Positions 1-11,754 are shown, counted from the stretch's first letter. The stretch: 64,000 nt of DNA from Amphiura filiformis (GCF_039555335.1 NC_092640.1:44356099-44420098); one strand, 5' to 3'. Notes: generated by a model not told the origin, from the sequence alone. Translations and numbers: made by a program.

Positions 1-390
1 GACACATACATATACAGGATCAACAAACAAATTGTGATTTCTGCATGATAATTCACATCAATGTTTTTGCTTTAATGTGTGTTAATAGACTGTGCCAGTC
101 CTATTTTTAAAATACTGATGTAATATTTTGCAAGGTCCTTTGAGCGTTAACCCCCCCGGTTAACCCCCTCGTAAGGGTCGTATATGTGTGCGATGTCAAG
201 CATGTGCATAGGACCTTGTGCAAAATAATAATGTGCTGGACAATTAGTATTATGCTTAATTTGTAAAAGGAAATCTGCAAAACATTATTATGTTACCCAT
301 TCTAGGTAACATTTTCCATTAACTTTTTTTAAACATAAGCCCCACTGTGGGGGCCAAAAATGGTATATTGATGGTGTCATCTACAATATA

Positions 391-1256
391 CAGGGTGTCC
401 CTAAAAGAACTGTATCATCAGAAACTAATTTTTTGCGGTATTTTAATAGCAAAACCATAACTAAGTAACTAATATGGTTGAAGAATAAATCAGCTATCAC
501 ATACTTTTTTAATTTTGACAATTGACCACACCATTCTTGAAATTAATATAATAATTTTATGAAACTCCCTTTTCAAACCTTTCAACGGATTCAAATACCA
601 ATCGATGATCTGTGATCGGAGTGCTAAGGCCCTTCACAACTGATGCTTAGTTCCCTGTTTCATGGTTGAAAACAAGGGATGAGGCGACTTTTAATTATTA
701 AATTATCTATTATTTTCTTTATTTTAAAACAAGTGGTCGCATCCTACATCAACCTGTTTTGACTAGGAACATGCATTTAATTATTTAACAACTATGTTTG
801 ATTTTATACATAAGTAATGGTACAGTTATGTTTTTTGTTTATTCATTATTATAGTTGATAAGCAAAGTCAGAAAGTATCAAATGGCAGTCATTAAAAGTT
901 ATTTTAATAGAGAAAACCCAAAATAAAGATAAAATAATTAAATATTTAGCAATTCTCGACTTTGGACGCGCGCGGTAAACAGGAAACTAAGAATTGTAAA
1001 GGGCCTAATCACTGTGAATGATACCGGGTATTGTCATTGATACATATTTGACTCATCTGGAATGGTTTGAAAATGAGGTAGTTTTGTCACAAAATTCTTT
1101 TATTTCAAAAATGAAGCAGTCAATTACAAAAATTCAAAAAGTATGTGATAGCTGGTCTATTCCTTAATCACATCAGTTATTTGGTTAAGTTTGGTTTAAG
1201 CTTTAAAATACTCAAAAAATAGCTTCCGACAATACAATTCTTTCTGGGATACCCTG
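391..1256. mobile_element. Tc1/mariner-like long-inverted-repeat element
   Basis: The left end starts CAGGGTGTCCC after a TA. The right end is an imperfect reverse complement (GGGATACCCTG) followed by TA, as expected for TA target duplication. The similarity between arms runs inward well past 100 bases (for example the stretches near 505 and 1140 that both read towards GTATGTGATAGCTG). No transposase reading frame is visible, so it is non-autonomous. The end motif CAGGGTGT is shared with the element at 50117-50953, which does carry a transposase remnant. Confidence 0.7.
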
Positions 1257-1309
1257 TATTTTCTAGGTAGACTAGTGCAAGTAGACTAGTGCATGTCCCG
1301 AAAATGTAT

Positions 1310-1440
1310 GGCCTTTGTGTTATTTCAGTTGAAATCCATACACCACCTATGAAAGACATGACATTAATCTCCCACACAGTGGAGATTTTAAATGGAGTCA
1401 CTCATTTAGGTATCCCCATTTGAAATTCACACCCAGTTTG
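1310..1440. repeat. MITE of the 'ATTTGAAATTCACAC' family
   Basis: Short foldback repeat: GAAATCCATACACC..., then a stretch ending in CCCACACAG, then the opposite arm CCATTTGAAATTCACAC. The same family recurs near 9240, 10360, 18733, 46173, 48125, 57790, 58094 and 59347, making it one of the most frequent small elements here. No coding content. Confidence 0.6.
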
Positions 1441-1884
1441 AAATAAATATTACGGTTGTGTCTTCTATGGGGACTGTCATTTTCTTCAGGGGTGGGTCAT
1501 GAATATACTGGGGGGTCATAGAATTTGAGACCAAAAATAGGGGGGTTATAAATTTTTACACCAAAATTAGGGGATTATAGAATTATTAAGGGCTGGTGAC
1601 CCAAAATTTTTGCACATTCTTTTAACTTAAGATCAAAATGTATGCACGATCTTTATTTATACGATTCACCATTTTTGCATGCTCCGCGCGCCTACTTTAC
1701 TATTATGATCAATATTTTAATGGGCTCTGCACACTTTCTTCACATTGAAGTTTTTGCCCCCTTCGCCTTAGTTCTGGCAATGAATAATTTGTCGTCAGTC
1801 TGTGTAGGCGGAACGGAGGGGGTCATACAAATTTTCGACCTGAGATAGGGGGTCGTAAAAAAATTTAGCCCGCGATAGGGGGGT

Positions 1885-2095
1885 CATAAAAATTTACTCC
1901 GCACCGGTCATGGACATATTCATGACCCACCCCTTCTGAAGAAAATGACATCCCCCTAAGAGGTGTATGGATTTCACATGCTATAGCCTAACCTATACAA
2001 ATTTACTCCGCGCCGGTCACAGACATATTCATGACCCACCCCTTCTGAAGAAAATGACATCCCCCTAAGAGGTGTATGGATTTCACATGCTATAA
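1885..2095. repeat. Direct duplication of about 100 bp
   Basis: A block beginning AATTTACTCCGC and running through GACATATTCATGACCC to GGATTTCACATGCTATA occurs twice in tandem, with only a few differences (CACCGGTCATGG against CGCCGGTCACAG). The surrounding sequence (1470-2000) is a GGGGGTCATA-type low-complexity repeat. A related block is seen near 48710-49015. Confidence 0.75.
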
Positions 2096-2599
2096 AAATA
2101 ATTGAGGACTTTCATTTTGTGTGGCATTATCTTATACAAATACACTTACCTAATAATATCAATCATGATCCATTGTGAAGGTTAGGCAGAAAGAAATTAT
2201 GCAAAAAGAAAAGAAATATGTCAATATTATAATAAATCAACAGCTGTACAATGAATGATACATTAGAATGAATTTAAAATTGTTTTTCAAACAATTTTAA
2301 TGTACTAGTAAACTAAGATACTCTGCAAAAATCAAGGTTTTAGGTGGTGTAGTTTTGTCAAAATCTGAGAATTTGAATAAACTGGCTAAACAAGATGGTT
2401 TATTATTACAATGGAAACATTACTTAAACGCGTATGCGATGTTCATAATACAGCAGTACATAAACTATTATTCAGATTTCCTTTTACAAATTAACCATCG
2501 CGTATATGTGCGCGACGTCAAGCATGTGCATTGGACCATGTGCAAAATAATACGCGCTAGACGGCTAGCAAAACACGTTTATGACAAGTTAAAAACACC

Positions 2600-2912
2600 T
2601 GTCTCTATAGACGAATCCAATTTCACGCATTCCTACACCTCAATGGCAGCTATAGCTGGGTCCCCGTCGGTTCCATCTCACCTAAAACATGTAAAATATG
2701 AAATGATGTGGCCTTGGAGGGGATTTTAAACTGCATTCTATCACCCGTGTTACACATAGACAAAAGAATGATGACAGTTTACAACACAATAGAATCTAAC
2801 ATCGATTTAATCCACCCAATTGGGCAGTCACAATACCAGTTGGGTGCTGCGGGGACCCAAAAATGGCCGACCAAACCCTGACCATGACTTGGCTCATTGG
2901 ATTCATCTATAA
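2600..2912. mobile_element. MITE, TIR TATAGACGAATCCA
   Basis: Left end TATAGACGAATCCAATT and right end TTGGATTCATCTATA are inverted. The interior contains CCCAATTGGGCAGTCACAA and GGGGACCC. Related copies lie near 19245-19420 and, inverted, near 26490-26600. No reading frame of interest. Confidence 0.6.
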
Positions 2913-3164
2913 TAATTTAATATAGCATCAGTTTAATTTTGGAAATAAAAGTTCAATATTCATAAAGTATTGCTATTTTATCTCTTTTAATAATCAGAAA
3001 TATTAAACATAAATGGAAATATATTAGTAATTTTATAATGTGTTTTTTTTGGGGGGACTGAGCTCCTGAGATACTTTATATTACGACGCTTGATGGCAAA
3101 CTTAGTAGCATGTGCTATAGCTACTGAAGATAGCAAACTTGTTAGCATTATAGTTTAGTTCATG

Positions 3165-4225
3165 GGCGTGTGCAGGATTTGTTACTGCGGGGGGCTTAAT
3201 CTAAATCGTTTGGGCCACTAAGTATATTGAGCGACGTAGGGGGTGTCTGAGGGGGGATGTGCCCCCCTCATAAGTGAGAAACTTTTGAAAAATGAAGGAC
3301 CAATTGAAACCATTTGGTGGACTATTTTGGTATTATTATTGTGCACAATTTGAGTTTGAAAAAGCCGAAAATTGGTGAAAAGAAGCTATTAAAAAGCCAT
3401 TCGTGGACAAGTTCTCACTAGTATTATTAACTGTATAAATTATACCAGACGTTAGAAAATTTTGTAAAATGAAGGCCTAATTGAAGCCATTTGGTGGACC
3501 ATTCTGGCACTATTATTGTGTAAAATTTTAGTTTGAAAAAATCTGAAAATGGGTTAAATGAAGGCCCAAATTGAAGCCATTCGTGGACAAATTTACACTA
3601 TTGCTGTATAAATTATTGATTTTAGTGTTGGGTGAAGCGAAAAGGGGAATTTGTTTATCCATACACACTGTGTACTATTAACACAGGGGAGTTGGAAAAA
3701 AATTGCAAAATGAAGGTGCAATTGAAGCCATTTGGTGCATCATTTTATTACACTTTCTTTAAGCATGTTAAGGGTCTAGAATAGAAATTTGATTATTTAT
3801 GTTCAATGGCCAGGGGTGTCTGAGGGGGATGTGTCCTCTGAGAAGCTAAAATATTTGTATAACTGGAATCATGCAATATTGGTAAATACTTTTATAAGCG
3901 CAAATTTCTAGAAAAGGCGATAAGACGATACCAATATAGGTAGTTCTATACCAGTCTTATCTCCTCCATTCCCCTGGATTACCTACGTCTATTCTGACGT
4001 ATCATAGGCCTGTGGCGGCTTACCGGGTAATCTAAATCCATTAAGCGGGGGGGGGGGGCTCAAATATCGTTGGCTATCACTGGCTTTCTTGGTTTCCTTT
4101 TCCTTTACTTCTTCCTTTCTTTCCTTTTCTTTCTTCCTTTCTTTCTCCTCTTCTTTTTTTTTTTCGGGGTCCGTGCGTGCGGGGGGCTGAAGCCCCCAAA
4201 GCCCCCCTGGACACGCTAGTGTAGT
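3165..4225. repeat. Repeat element with internal 'GGTGTCTGAGGGGG' units
   Basis: Starts near GGGCGTGTGCAGGA and ends near CCTGGACACGCTAG, an imperfect inverted pair. Inside are two diverged copies of a unit beginning GGTGTCTGAGGGGG (about 3240 and 3815) plus related AATTGAAGCCATTTGG blocks, then a pyrimidine-rich tract (4092-4165). The same unit is arrayed at 16.4-17.2 kb and 34.1-35.1 kb. Confidence 0.55.
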
Positions 4226-4642
4226 TGGAAAGGTGGCCTAGCATGCACCCTCATCGATATATACTTCTAATCAACGTTTCTAGATCAAAGAACTATTCCT
4301 TATTTGAGTGTTAACATGACGAACAATTTGAGATCAAATTGGAGCACTTTTAGCTTTTGCCCCCTGTGCGGTAAACACACCTGACCCCACCCCCTCCCCC
4401 ATTTTGACCTTTCTGATATGAAATTTGACCCCTAGAGACACTTTTTGAATTTGTTAACATTTTCTTTTACTACGCATGTTTTGTTCTGATCTTAATGTTG
4501 ATTAGAAGTATATTTCCAAGAGTGCATGCTAGGCCCTCCATCCAACTAAACTATTGCTATCTACTGAAGGCAACTTGGTATGTGTAGCAGATAGCAAACT
4601 TGGTACCATGTGCTATTCTGAAGATAGTAAACTTAGAAACAT

Positions 4643-4881
4643 CAGGGTCGGATCCAGGAATTTTTGATAAAGGGGGCGCCTTTTGGTCGACGACGAAAAA
4701 AATGTGTTAAAGGGGGTTACCCCCTCGAAAACTCAACGGTTTTGGCCCATTGTTTGCTGTTCATGGCCGAATTTGTTCCTTTTTTTTAAATTTCTTACAA
4801 TTTTTGTATTTTTAAGTTACGGCGCCCTTAGCTAGTCAAAAAATAGAGGCGCGCATGCTCGCCCCTAAATCCGCCCCTGAA
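4643..4881. mobile_element. Small MITE, CAGGG..GGAT ends
   Basis: Left end CAGGGTCGGATCCAGGA and right end TAAATCCGCCCCTG are inverted copies. The CAG start resembles hAT-type ends. The flanks do not show a clean 8-bp duplication, so the superfamily is uncertain. Confidence 0.5.
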
Positions 4882-5272
4882 CATGTTTATCTATTAGAGA
4901 TTTGGAGATAGCAAAGCAGAAGTAACTATACCTACTGAAGATAACAAACTTAGTCATAATCATTATAGAGTGAAAAGACAATGTTTAAAACACTTTTTGT
5001 GCTATAGGCTTCAACACAAAAAATTCCTAGTTATTTTGTCAAAATATCACTGACGCCAAAAACCACTGACGCAGTACTATAATTGTCATTTCAATGTATT
5101 TTTCATGCTGATTACAAATATGGTCATAAAAATGTACAATTCTGAACTTTTTGAATTAAAAAAAATTGAAACTTGTCTGCAGTCGACACCTGTGTGGAGA
5201 GAGTTAAGTAGTGTTGTTTATTGGGTAAATTGAACTGACCAGCAGTCATTAAATAATTTGGATTATGGCTTG

Positions 5273-5457
5273 AAAGCCATAATGTACGATTTTATAATAT
5301 GAAATTAGAAAGCCATAATGTACGATTTTATAATATGAAATTAGAAAGCCATAATGTACGATTTTATAATATGAAATTAGAAAGCCATAATATACGATTT
5401 TATAATATGAAATTATAAAGTAATAAATGTAGGCTACAATTTTATAATATGAAATTA
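5273..5457. repeat. 36-bp tandem repeat, about five copies
   Basis: The unit starts AAAGCCATAATGTACG and ends ATGAAATTAG. Copies 1-3 (5273-5380) are almost identical, copy 4 has one change, and copy 5 is diverged. It lies about 0.5 kb upstream of the methyltransferase-like exon. Confidence 0.9.
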
Positions 5458-5816
5458 GGTGTGTTTTTTTTCCGAACAGATTTTCGGGCCTATTTACACA
5501 TAAATAGAATCAGCCACATATGTTGTGTTTGTAGATATAAAATCATATGACTTGAAATCTCCCACAGACTCCATGTTATTATTGTTAAAATTATTTCAGC
5601 ATTTTTGGTAAAGAATAAAAAAATTAAAATTTTATGGAATTTGTACATTATGGTTTAATGCTCCATCTGGTGAATATACATAATATCTTTACAAACCTGC
5701 ACATTTATTATCTTTTCATTATGATTAATACACAAAAGAGGAATTCCAAAACCTTAACATTAAAAACTAAACGTCGCCCAATTAATTAGCCTCACTGTAT
5801 AAAGGATAAAAAACAT

Positions 5817-5904
5817 AAGTCTTCAATCAAGACTACTGAAGTCTTTAATCTAGACTACTGAAGTCTTCAATCAAGACTACTGAAGTCTTCAATCAAGACT
5901 ACTG
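5817..5904. repeat. 22-bp tandem repeat, four copies
   Basis: The unit begins AAGTCTTCAATCAAGACT and ends with ACTG. Copies start at 5817, 5839, 5861 and 5883; copy 2 has two substitutions. Each unit is itself a small hairpin (AGTCTT..AAGACT). It ends about 70 bp before the methyltransferase-like start codon, so it lies in the expected promoter or 5'UTR zone. Confidence 0.9.
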
Positions 5905-5976
5905 ATTTGAAGCCAAAATCCAACACAAATAACCTGAATCAGGCCTACACATAGGCCTATGTGTGAGAACTTCAAC

Positions 5977-6208
5977 ATGGCATCACCAATTTCTCAAAAA
6001 GAAACACTCTCTCAACCAACATACATCAGCCATGACCATTACTGGATGGCTTACAATACATATTTACAACACACAAACCGCCATTCGGAGCTTGCAAAAT
6101 GGACAGAGCAAGAATTTGAATCGAAAGTAGTGAAGGTTTTATCTGAAAAGTTTGGTGATAAACTTGATGATCAGCCATTGCATGTGCTTGGTGTGGGTAG
6201 CAGTGAAG
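5977..6208 (+). CDS. Histamine N-methyltransferase-like protein, first coding exon (partial)
   Basis: Encodes the N-terminal 77 residues of a class I SAM-dependent methyltransferase that looks most like histamine N-methyltransferase (HNMT). It begins MASPISQKETLSQP and contains a short helical region, YNTYLQHTNRHSELAKW. It ends in the motif I strand and loop, HVLGVGSSEG, which in this family binds the methyl donor. HNMT transfers a methyl group to the imidazole ring of histamine in the cytosol. The exon closes at GAAG|GTAAGT, a strong splice donor in phase 1, right at the glycine loop. I chose the ATG at 5977 because its context AACATGG is good; the in-frame ATG at 5959 has a poor context. 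The remaining exons (substrate pocket, rest of the Rossmann fold) were not found downstream. They may lie beyond long introns, or this may be an orphan exon. Family assignment is from remembered resemblance, not a search. Confidence 0.6.
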
Positions 6209-6319
6209 GTAAGTGTAATCCTATGTTTATGAAACCTTTACCATGAATGACAAATTAACCTTTTTTTCCATTTTCTTCACACAACATGTAATTGTTATAG
6301 AAATAGCATTTGGACAGTC

Positions 6320-6560
6320 AGATTTTTATTCTAAATAAGTTTTGGAAAGGCAAGTGCTGTTCAGATTTGAAAAATACGGGCTCCAGACTGAAAATAAAAT
6401 GAGAAAGAGGAAATAAGCAGAAGGCAGAAGAAGAAAAGAAGAGAGGAGAACGGGGATGGAAAATGGAAAGGAGAAGAAGAGGGAACGGGGGAGGGAAAGG
6501 AGGTACGGGCGATCAGAGGTTTTACAATATGGCCTGACCCCCAGACGGGGTGAAGCTTGG
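6320..6560. repeat. Purine-rich low-complexity tract in the putative intron
   Basis: A strongly biased GA-rich stretch (core 6400-6505) follows the methyltransferase-like exon. Long open frames on the minus strand here are products of composition only. Confidence 0.7.
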
Positions 6561-6769
6561 ATAGACCAGTATGCATGTGAACTCAAATTGCACTACTATC
6601 AGGGCCACTGGATCTTCAGTAGGATATTCTGAGGATTCAAGCTAACCTGTCAATTTGAGGTTACAATGTTGTGGATGACATGTCCGCTCGAAATGTCCGG
6701 CAATTTCCACCCCTGATACAATGATGAGTTCACAATTCAATTATGTGAATGTCTTCACAGGATGCTTCA

Positions 6770-7158
6770 GGCCAAGTAAAATAAAAAAACATGTTTCACA
6801 TCCGGGTTTTTGAAAAAAAAAGGAGGAAGAGGGGGCTTTTTATTTTCTATTTTTTTATTGCAAAATCAGTGTAAATACCCATAAGTAGAGCTCTTTTAGC
6901 ATATATACAATAATGCCTGGAAAAAAGGAGGAGGCCTCTTTTTATTTGTTGTTCTGAGAGGCAGCCCCCCTCTAATTATCACAAACCTTCCAAAAGTGTT
7001 TCTTGTATATTAGCAAGGCTATAGAAAGCATCTCTACTTCCTAGACATATTTTTTTGAAAAGTTATAACTGAATTTCAAAAAATAAAAAGATAATTGAAG
7101 AAACCTCAAAAAAGGAAGCGGGAGGGGACGTGAAACATGTTTATTTTTTCATTTGGCC
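6770..7158. mobile_element. MITE, TIR GGCCAAGT..AAACATG
   Basis: Left arm GGCCAAGTAAAATAAAAA then ACATGTTTCAC; right arm GTGAAACATG then TTATTTTTTCATTTGGCC. The arms are about 33 bp with a few mismatches. No coding content. Confidence 0.65.
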
Positions 7159-7899
7159 TAATGTTAGTCTGTAATAAATACTGCCATTAATTTATCTTTG
7201 TTTAAATATTTGCTTGGCATTTTTTAATGGATATTCGATTTTAATGAATAAACTATTGTATATTTTTTGCGAAACCTGTTATTATTATATTTGTTCATAT
7301 AAAATTATCAATATATAAATAAAAACCAACAAAAGGAATTAAGCAATGGATTATCATTGTTTGCATCTGAATTCTTTATCAGCTACGAAACAAGTAGCCA
7401 TGCAGGCCAGGGGGTGCACATTGATCATGTTAATGTTGGCCAGCCCCCCCAAATAAAGACAAAAATATGGAGTAAAAAAGCAAAACATATACTAAAAAAT
7501 AGGCATCACAAAACTTCATAACTTTAGGACCAAGTATGTTAGTATGCAAAGTAAAGTAAGTAAGTAAGCTAGACCTTTGGTGTTTTCAGTACCATATACG
7601 ATAGGATAATGTTTGTGTAAGCATGGTAAGGTAGTAATTATAGTAACCCAATTGTCAAAAAGCCTCTTTTGGCATCCATGGTGCAGATCACATCACATAT
7701 AATATAGGCTATATCACATTTTCACAATATCCAAGCTAATAAAGTGCTAAAAGGTTGTCTTACTCTTTAAAAAGTTACAGTAGAATATTAAATGTTTTAT
7801 TTTAATTTTTTGACTACTCTTTTCAAATCTACTGCATCATTTTGTTCAATCAAATCTCTGTGACTCCTGACATTTTTAATTTGTCAAAAATTGGGTCAA
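7159..7899. other. Gene-free AT-rich stretch
   Basis: No splice-bounded open frames, no tandem array and no clear inverted ends. If the methyltransferase gene continues, this is intron. Confidence 0.4.
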
Positions 7900-9235
7900 A
7901 TTTCAAATATAAAATATGAATAATTAAACCAGTAAATCTCTTCATAAATCCCTCACTTGTGTGTTAATCCACCACCAGGGACGTATTATTTCTGCACATT
8001 TTCAACAACTGTGTGAAATGTTACTTTTTCGTGCATGTCCACAAAATTGTGATTCCACAAGATTCATTAGAAAACACTTGGTGCTTGACCAGATTGATAT
8101 CCTCACACCCCCCCCCCCCCCACACTTAACCCCCCAATCAAAATGCAGATTTGGGTATCAGTCAAAGCTCATATTTTTCTCTAAATCCCATGGTGAAATA
8201 ATTATTAGGCCTGCCATATGTTTGTTTAGGTGGTATGATCAAAAACATGGTAGTTAGGTGATAACTACCCTAGAAGCATTGTACTGTTCTATGGGCCTCC
8301 AGGATACACATTTGTTGTTTCTAGAATCCCAATCGCTGTAGCAATGTAACTCAAAATTTCAAATCAGAATGTCCGGATAATGTGCCTCAATGTGAGATAG
8401 AAAACACAATGTGTTATAATCACACTACAATCTGATAGAATTTATCATAAATCTACAATAACATCGCAGTCAAACAATATTTGAATGCCATATTATTTTG
8501 TGAAAATGTCATGAATAAGCCTTTGCGTCAGGCCTTGAGATTGGAATTTCTCACGAAGTAAGGGCTAAGAGTAAAATTGTACAATTGTGTTTGGGAGTGG
8601 CCTTCTCTCCTTTTCCTTGCTAAATTCTTCCATTTCCTGGACCAGCATGCATCTTATTAGCCTACACTGCCTATCAAGGCCTGTGCATTTTTATTGTATG
8701 AGCTTGGAACGGTCCATGGATTTCCCATGGATTAGCATGTGTCCCTCATGGACCAACCTGGGAAAACAAACAAACAAACAAACAAAATACCAGTGATTAA
8801 ATGGCTTCTGCAATATGTTATATAATACATTTTTAAAATGATGCAATCTGTAAAGAGATCTGCATAAACCCTCACAATTTACAAGCAAACCTGTTCAATT
8901 CCATGCAATATCTGAAAAAGATCTGCATATTTATACACAATCTACTAAATTTTCTGTGGAGTCCACAATTTTTTCTGCACAAATCATTTGTCCCTGGTAC
9001 ACACTTAAGCTTACTGGCAGCCTCATTACACTGATACATATTCTGTGTATACTTTTTAAAATATTTGAGTGTGATATTTTCTTTAATCTATTGAATGCAA
9101 TATTAGTGTTGTGTTTCTTTAATGTTATTAGCCTAATTGTAAGGTGTGTAATTCCACTATATTATGTTCAACTTGTAACAGGCAAAATAATTGTGCGTTT
9201 TGTTGTTACTGATAAGGCCTCTGACAGAGAAAATG
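7900..9235. repeat. Dispersed repeat, copy 1 (pair of 52690-53790)
   Basis: Begins AAATATGAATAATTAAACCA and ends past GCAATATTAGTGTTGTG. The same order of blocks recurs at 52690-53790. This copy has the uninterrupted site where the other copy carries a TTAA-flanked insertion, and it has extra internal sequence between about 8100 and 8930, including a C-run at 8107 and an AAAC microsatellite at 8763. Open frames inside show no recognisable domains. Confidence 0.6.
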
Positions 9236-9239
9236 TGCT

Positions 9240-10486
9240 ATGCCAGTTAAATCCATACACCCCTATGGAATAAGTACCCTTAATCTTCCACATGTGTACA
9301 CACTAAAAACTACGGGGTTATATTTTCCGTGGTCATTTTGAATTGACCACGTTTGGGGTTGTTTGACCCCGTAAGGGGGTTGTACTGTTTTAATTTGACC
9401 ACATTCACGAGGTCATTTTAACCACGCATTTAACGTGGTCAAAAACTTCGGGTCATTTTGCCGATACTGTCGCGCATTGATATCAGTTTCAATGTTCAGC
9501 TTTGAAAATCTCAATTCATAAATGAGTTTAAACATGAGCTGCAATTAATGTTTTTTGATTATTAAATATAGCTGATTTTTTGACCGACGTTGCCCAATTT
9601 TACAACTTTAAAATGACTTGCATTCCGGAACTATTTGCACGTACGGTGTGCATCGGCTTCCCGCGTCACATCAGCGCCATATTTGTTCTGATTGTGCAGC
9701 CTGATCGGATTGTCGTGTGTCTGCATGATGACATATGAAAAGTTACTTGGGAAAGTGGGACTGCAAGGATGCATAGACCCATGTCTATGAACGCAGATTC
9801 AGACAATTTCATGCTGTCGTGGCCGGATGTCTTGTCAGCAGTTGTTATAAGCTTACATGTCAATGATATCATGTAAGCTTATAATGCGTGAACTGTCATG
9901 AGGCATGTCAGTGTGATACACAGATGCATTATGTATAAATTTGCTGCTTATGTAATGCTAGTGTGCAGAGACACACTTATGTCCTGGTGGGACCAGCAAT
10001 ATCAATACCATCCATCACATCATACTAAAAAAATCCAAACAACCCCTAAATGTGGTTATTGAGTAACCCTATTATAAACAATCCTTTCAAATGGGTCATT
10101 TCATTTGACCCCGAAATGTTGTTATATTGTGACCCCAATTGGGTTACATTTTGACCAAAATATGTGGTCATTGAAATGACCACAGCCAATGGGGTCAATA
10201 TTGAATAACCCAAATAAGGCAACCTTTTTTTCATTTGACCCCGAAATGTGGTAATATTTTGACCCCAATGGGGTTACTATTTGACCCAAATACGTACGGG
10301 TTGCAATGACCCTGATCAATGGGGTCAAAATGACCCCCAATGACGTAGTTTTACGTGTGAAGTGTGAATTTCAAATGAATTTACCTGAATGGGTGACTCC
10401 ATTTGAAATCTACACACCTTATGTGTGACGATTAAGGTCATGTCTTTCATAAGGGGTGTATGGATTTCAACTGGAATAGCCAAAGA
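9240..10486. mobile_element. MITE of the ATTTGAAATTCACAC family, split by a nested element
   Basis: The left half (to 9298) reads AAATCCATACACCCC then AATCTTCCACATG. The right half (from about 10360) reads AGTGTGAATTTCAAATG and ends GGATTTCAACTGGAATAGCC. The two halves make a typical member of the family once the 9299-10360 insertion is set aside, so the insertion is the younger event. Confidence 0.7.
9299..10360. mobile_element. TA-flanked element with GACCCC arrays, copy 1
   Basis: Starts CACACTAAAAACTACGGGG after TA. The right end GTAGTTTTACGTGTG is a degraded inverse. The interior end regions are made of repeated GGTCATTTTGA and GACCCCGAAATG-like motifs. It is homologous along its length to the copy at 12531-13582. 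Short open frames inside look like composition products. Non-autonomous. Confidence 0.65.
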
Positions 10487-10726
10487 AGAAACAGGAAAAA
10501 TTAAAACACTTCAACCATGTGCTATCTACTGAAGACAGCAAACTTGAAGACACATTCTGTGATCCCAGCACAGTGTAAAAAAAATTGGGAAAAACAACAA
10601 AGAAAACAACAGTATTGACGAAGTTGAGCCCTGTTCAAACACATGTAGCTAATTTATATACTGGCAGTATATAAATTACAGATACATGTAAAATGCCTAT
10701 TGTGTCTTAAATACATGGCTTTTGTT

Positions 10727-10895
10727 ATCTACTGAAGATAGCACACTTAGTACTATATATGTGCTATTTACTGAAGATAGCATACTTAGTTCCATGTGAT
10801 ATCTACTGAAGATAGCAAACTTGGTTCCCCATAATATATGCTGAAGATAGCACACTTTGTACCACATGCTATCTACTGATGAAGATAGCACGCTT
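10727..10895. repeat. Array of 'TCTACTGAAGATAGC' hairpin units
   Basis: About five units of roughly 34 bp, each holding GCTATCTACTGAAGATAGC, a 7-bp stem with a short loop, followed by a variable AAACTTGGTACC-like spacer. Single or few copies recur near 3110, 4560, 4900, 10510 and 54250. Confidence 0.75.
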
Positions 10896-11534
10896 GGTTA
10901 TGCTGACAAATCATTAGTGTCCGCTCAAAATAAAACCCCAAAATTGGCCTAGAATACACCAAAAGGCCAAAAATGTTTGCAACACATCCCAGTATGGTCA
11001 TTTCTACTGAGTACCCCCTGGGCCTGCTGATTGAACTTGTTAGGCAAAAAAAAAAAAGGTTTGTCTCAAAGCTCACAAGTGGTTTGAAAACAAATGCGAT
11101 ATGCAATTTTCTTTTATTATTCCCGGCTTGGTATTTTTATGGTATTTTGAGAAAAAAAGTCTGATTTTCACCGAATGTTTCTGGAAAAACTAAAATTTTC
11201 TATTTTTTTAAAAATAAAAACAATAATTCTGTATTTTTTACAAATGCGCACACAAGCTTTGAGACAAACCTTTTTTTTTTTTTTTAAATTAAAAGTTATA
11301 TTTTGACAATGCCAATGTATATGTGTACAAAGAACAAACAAAACAGACACAGACAATGTACGAAACACTATTTTCTCATTTTATTTCTTTTATTCGCCCA
11401 AAACATCACCAAAACATATCTAGAATGTTAAATTTATTACAAATTAATATATATATATATATATAACATAAATAGTCACTCGATAGTCGTTTCACAGTGC
11501 TCAATACCAATTTTTAACAAGGTAGAGCTAATTT

Positions 11535-11665
11535 AATAAAACAATTTTGGCTAAATAATATTCAGCATTTAGTAACTAGTAGTTTCACGCCTCACGGCGA
11601 TCGTCAGACTGACGATCAGACTAGTTACTAAATGCTGAATATTATTTAGCCAAAATTGTTTTATT
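11535..11665. repeat. Perfect 45-bp inverted repeat (cruciform-prone)
   Basis: Positions 11535-11579 and 11621-11665 are exact reverse complements. They are flanked by (TA)n tracts at about 11448 and 11666. The 41-base spacer contains a second small hairpin, GATCGTCAG / CTGACGATC. It looks like two inverted copies of one retroelement end, one with an internal deletion. Confidence 0.9.
11571..11607 (-). ncRNA. Hammerhead-ribozyme-like motif
   Basis: On the minus strand the spacer reads CTGACGA (11607-11601), then a stem CGCC / GGCG with loop GTGA (11599-11588), then GAAA (11586-11583), then a 3-bp stem with a 3-base loop and the triplet GTT (11576-11574). These are the conserved CUGANGA and GAAA boxes and a GUH-type cleavage triplet in the right order and spacing for a hammerhead with a very short stem III. 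That form is known from Penelope-like retroelements. Weak points: a U-U mismatch next to stem II and only three clear pairs in stem I. Activity is not shown. Confidence 0.45.
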
Positions 11666-11754
11666 ATATATATATATATATATATATATTGAATTTGTAA
11701 TGAAAAAATGTCAACCCTGCTTAAAGGGGGGTAACCCTATCAGTTTAGGATATG

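Noticed and set aside
2355..2729. 124-codon plus-strand frame
   Set aside because: It crosses a repeat shared with 120-240 and the left end of a MITE, with no domain features or splice context.
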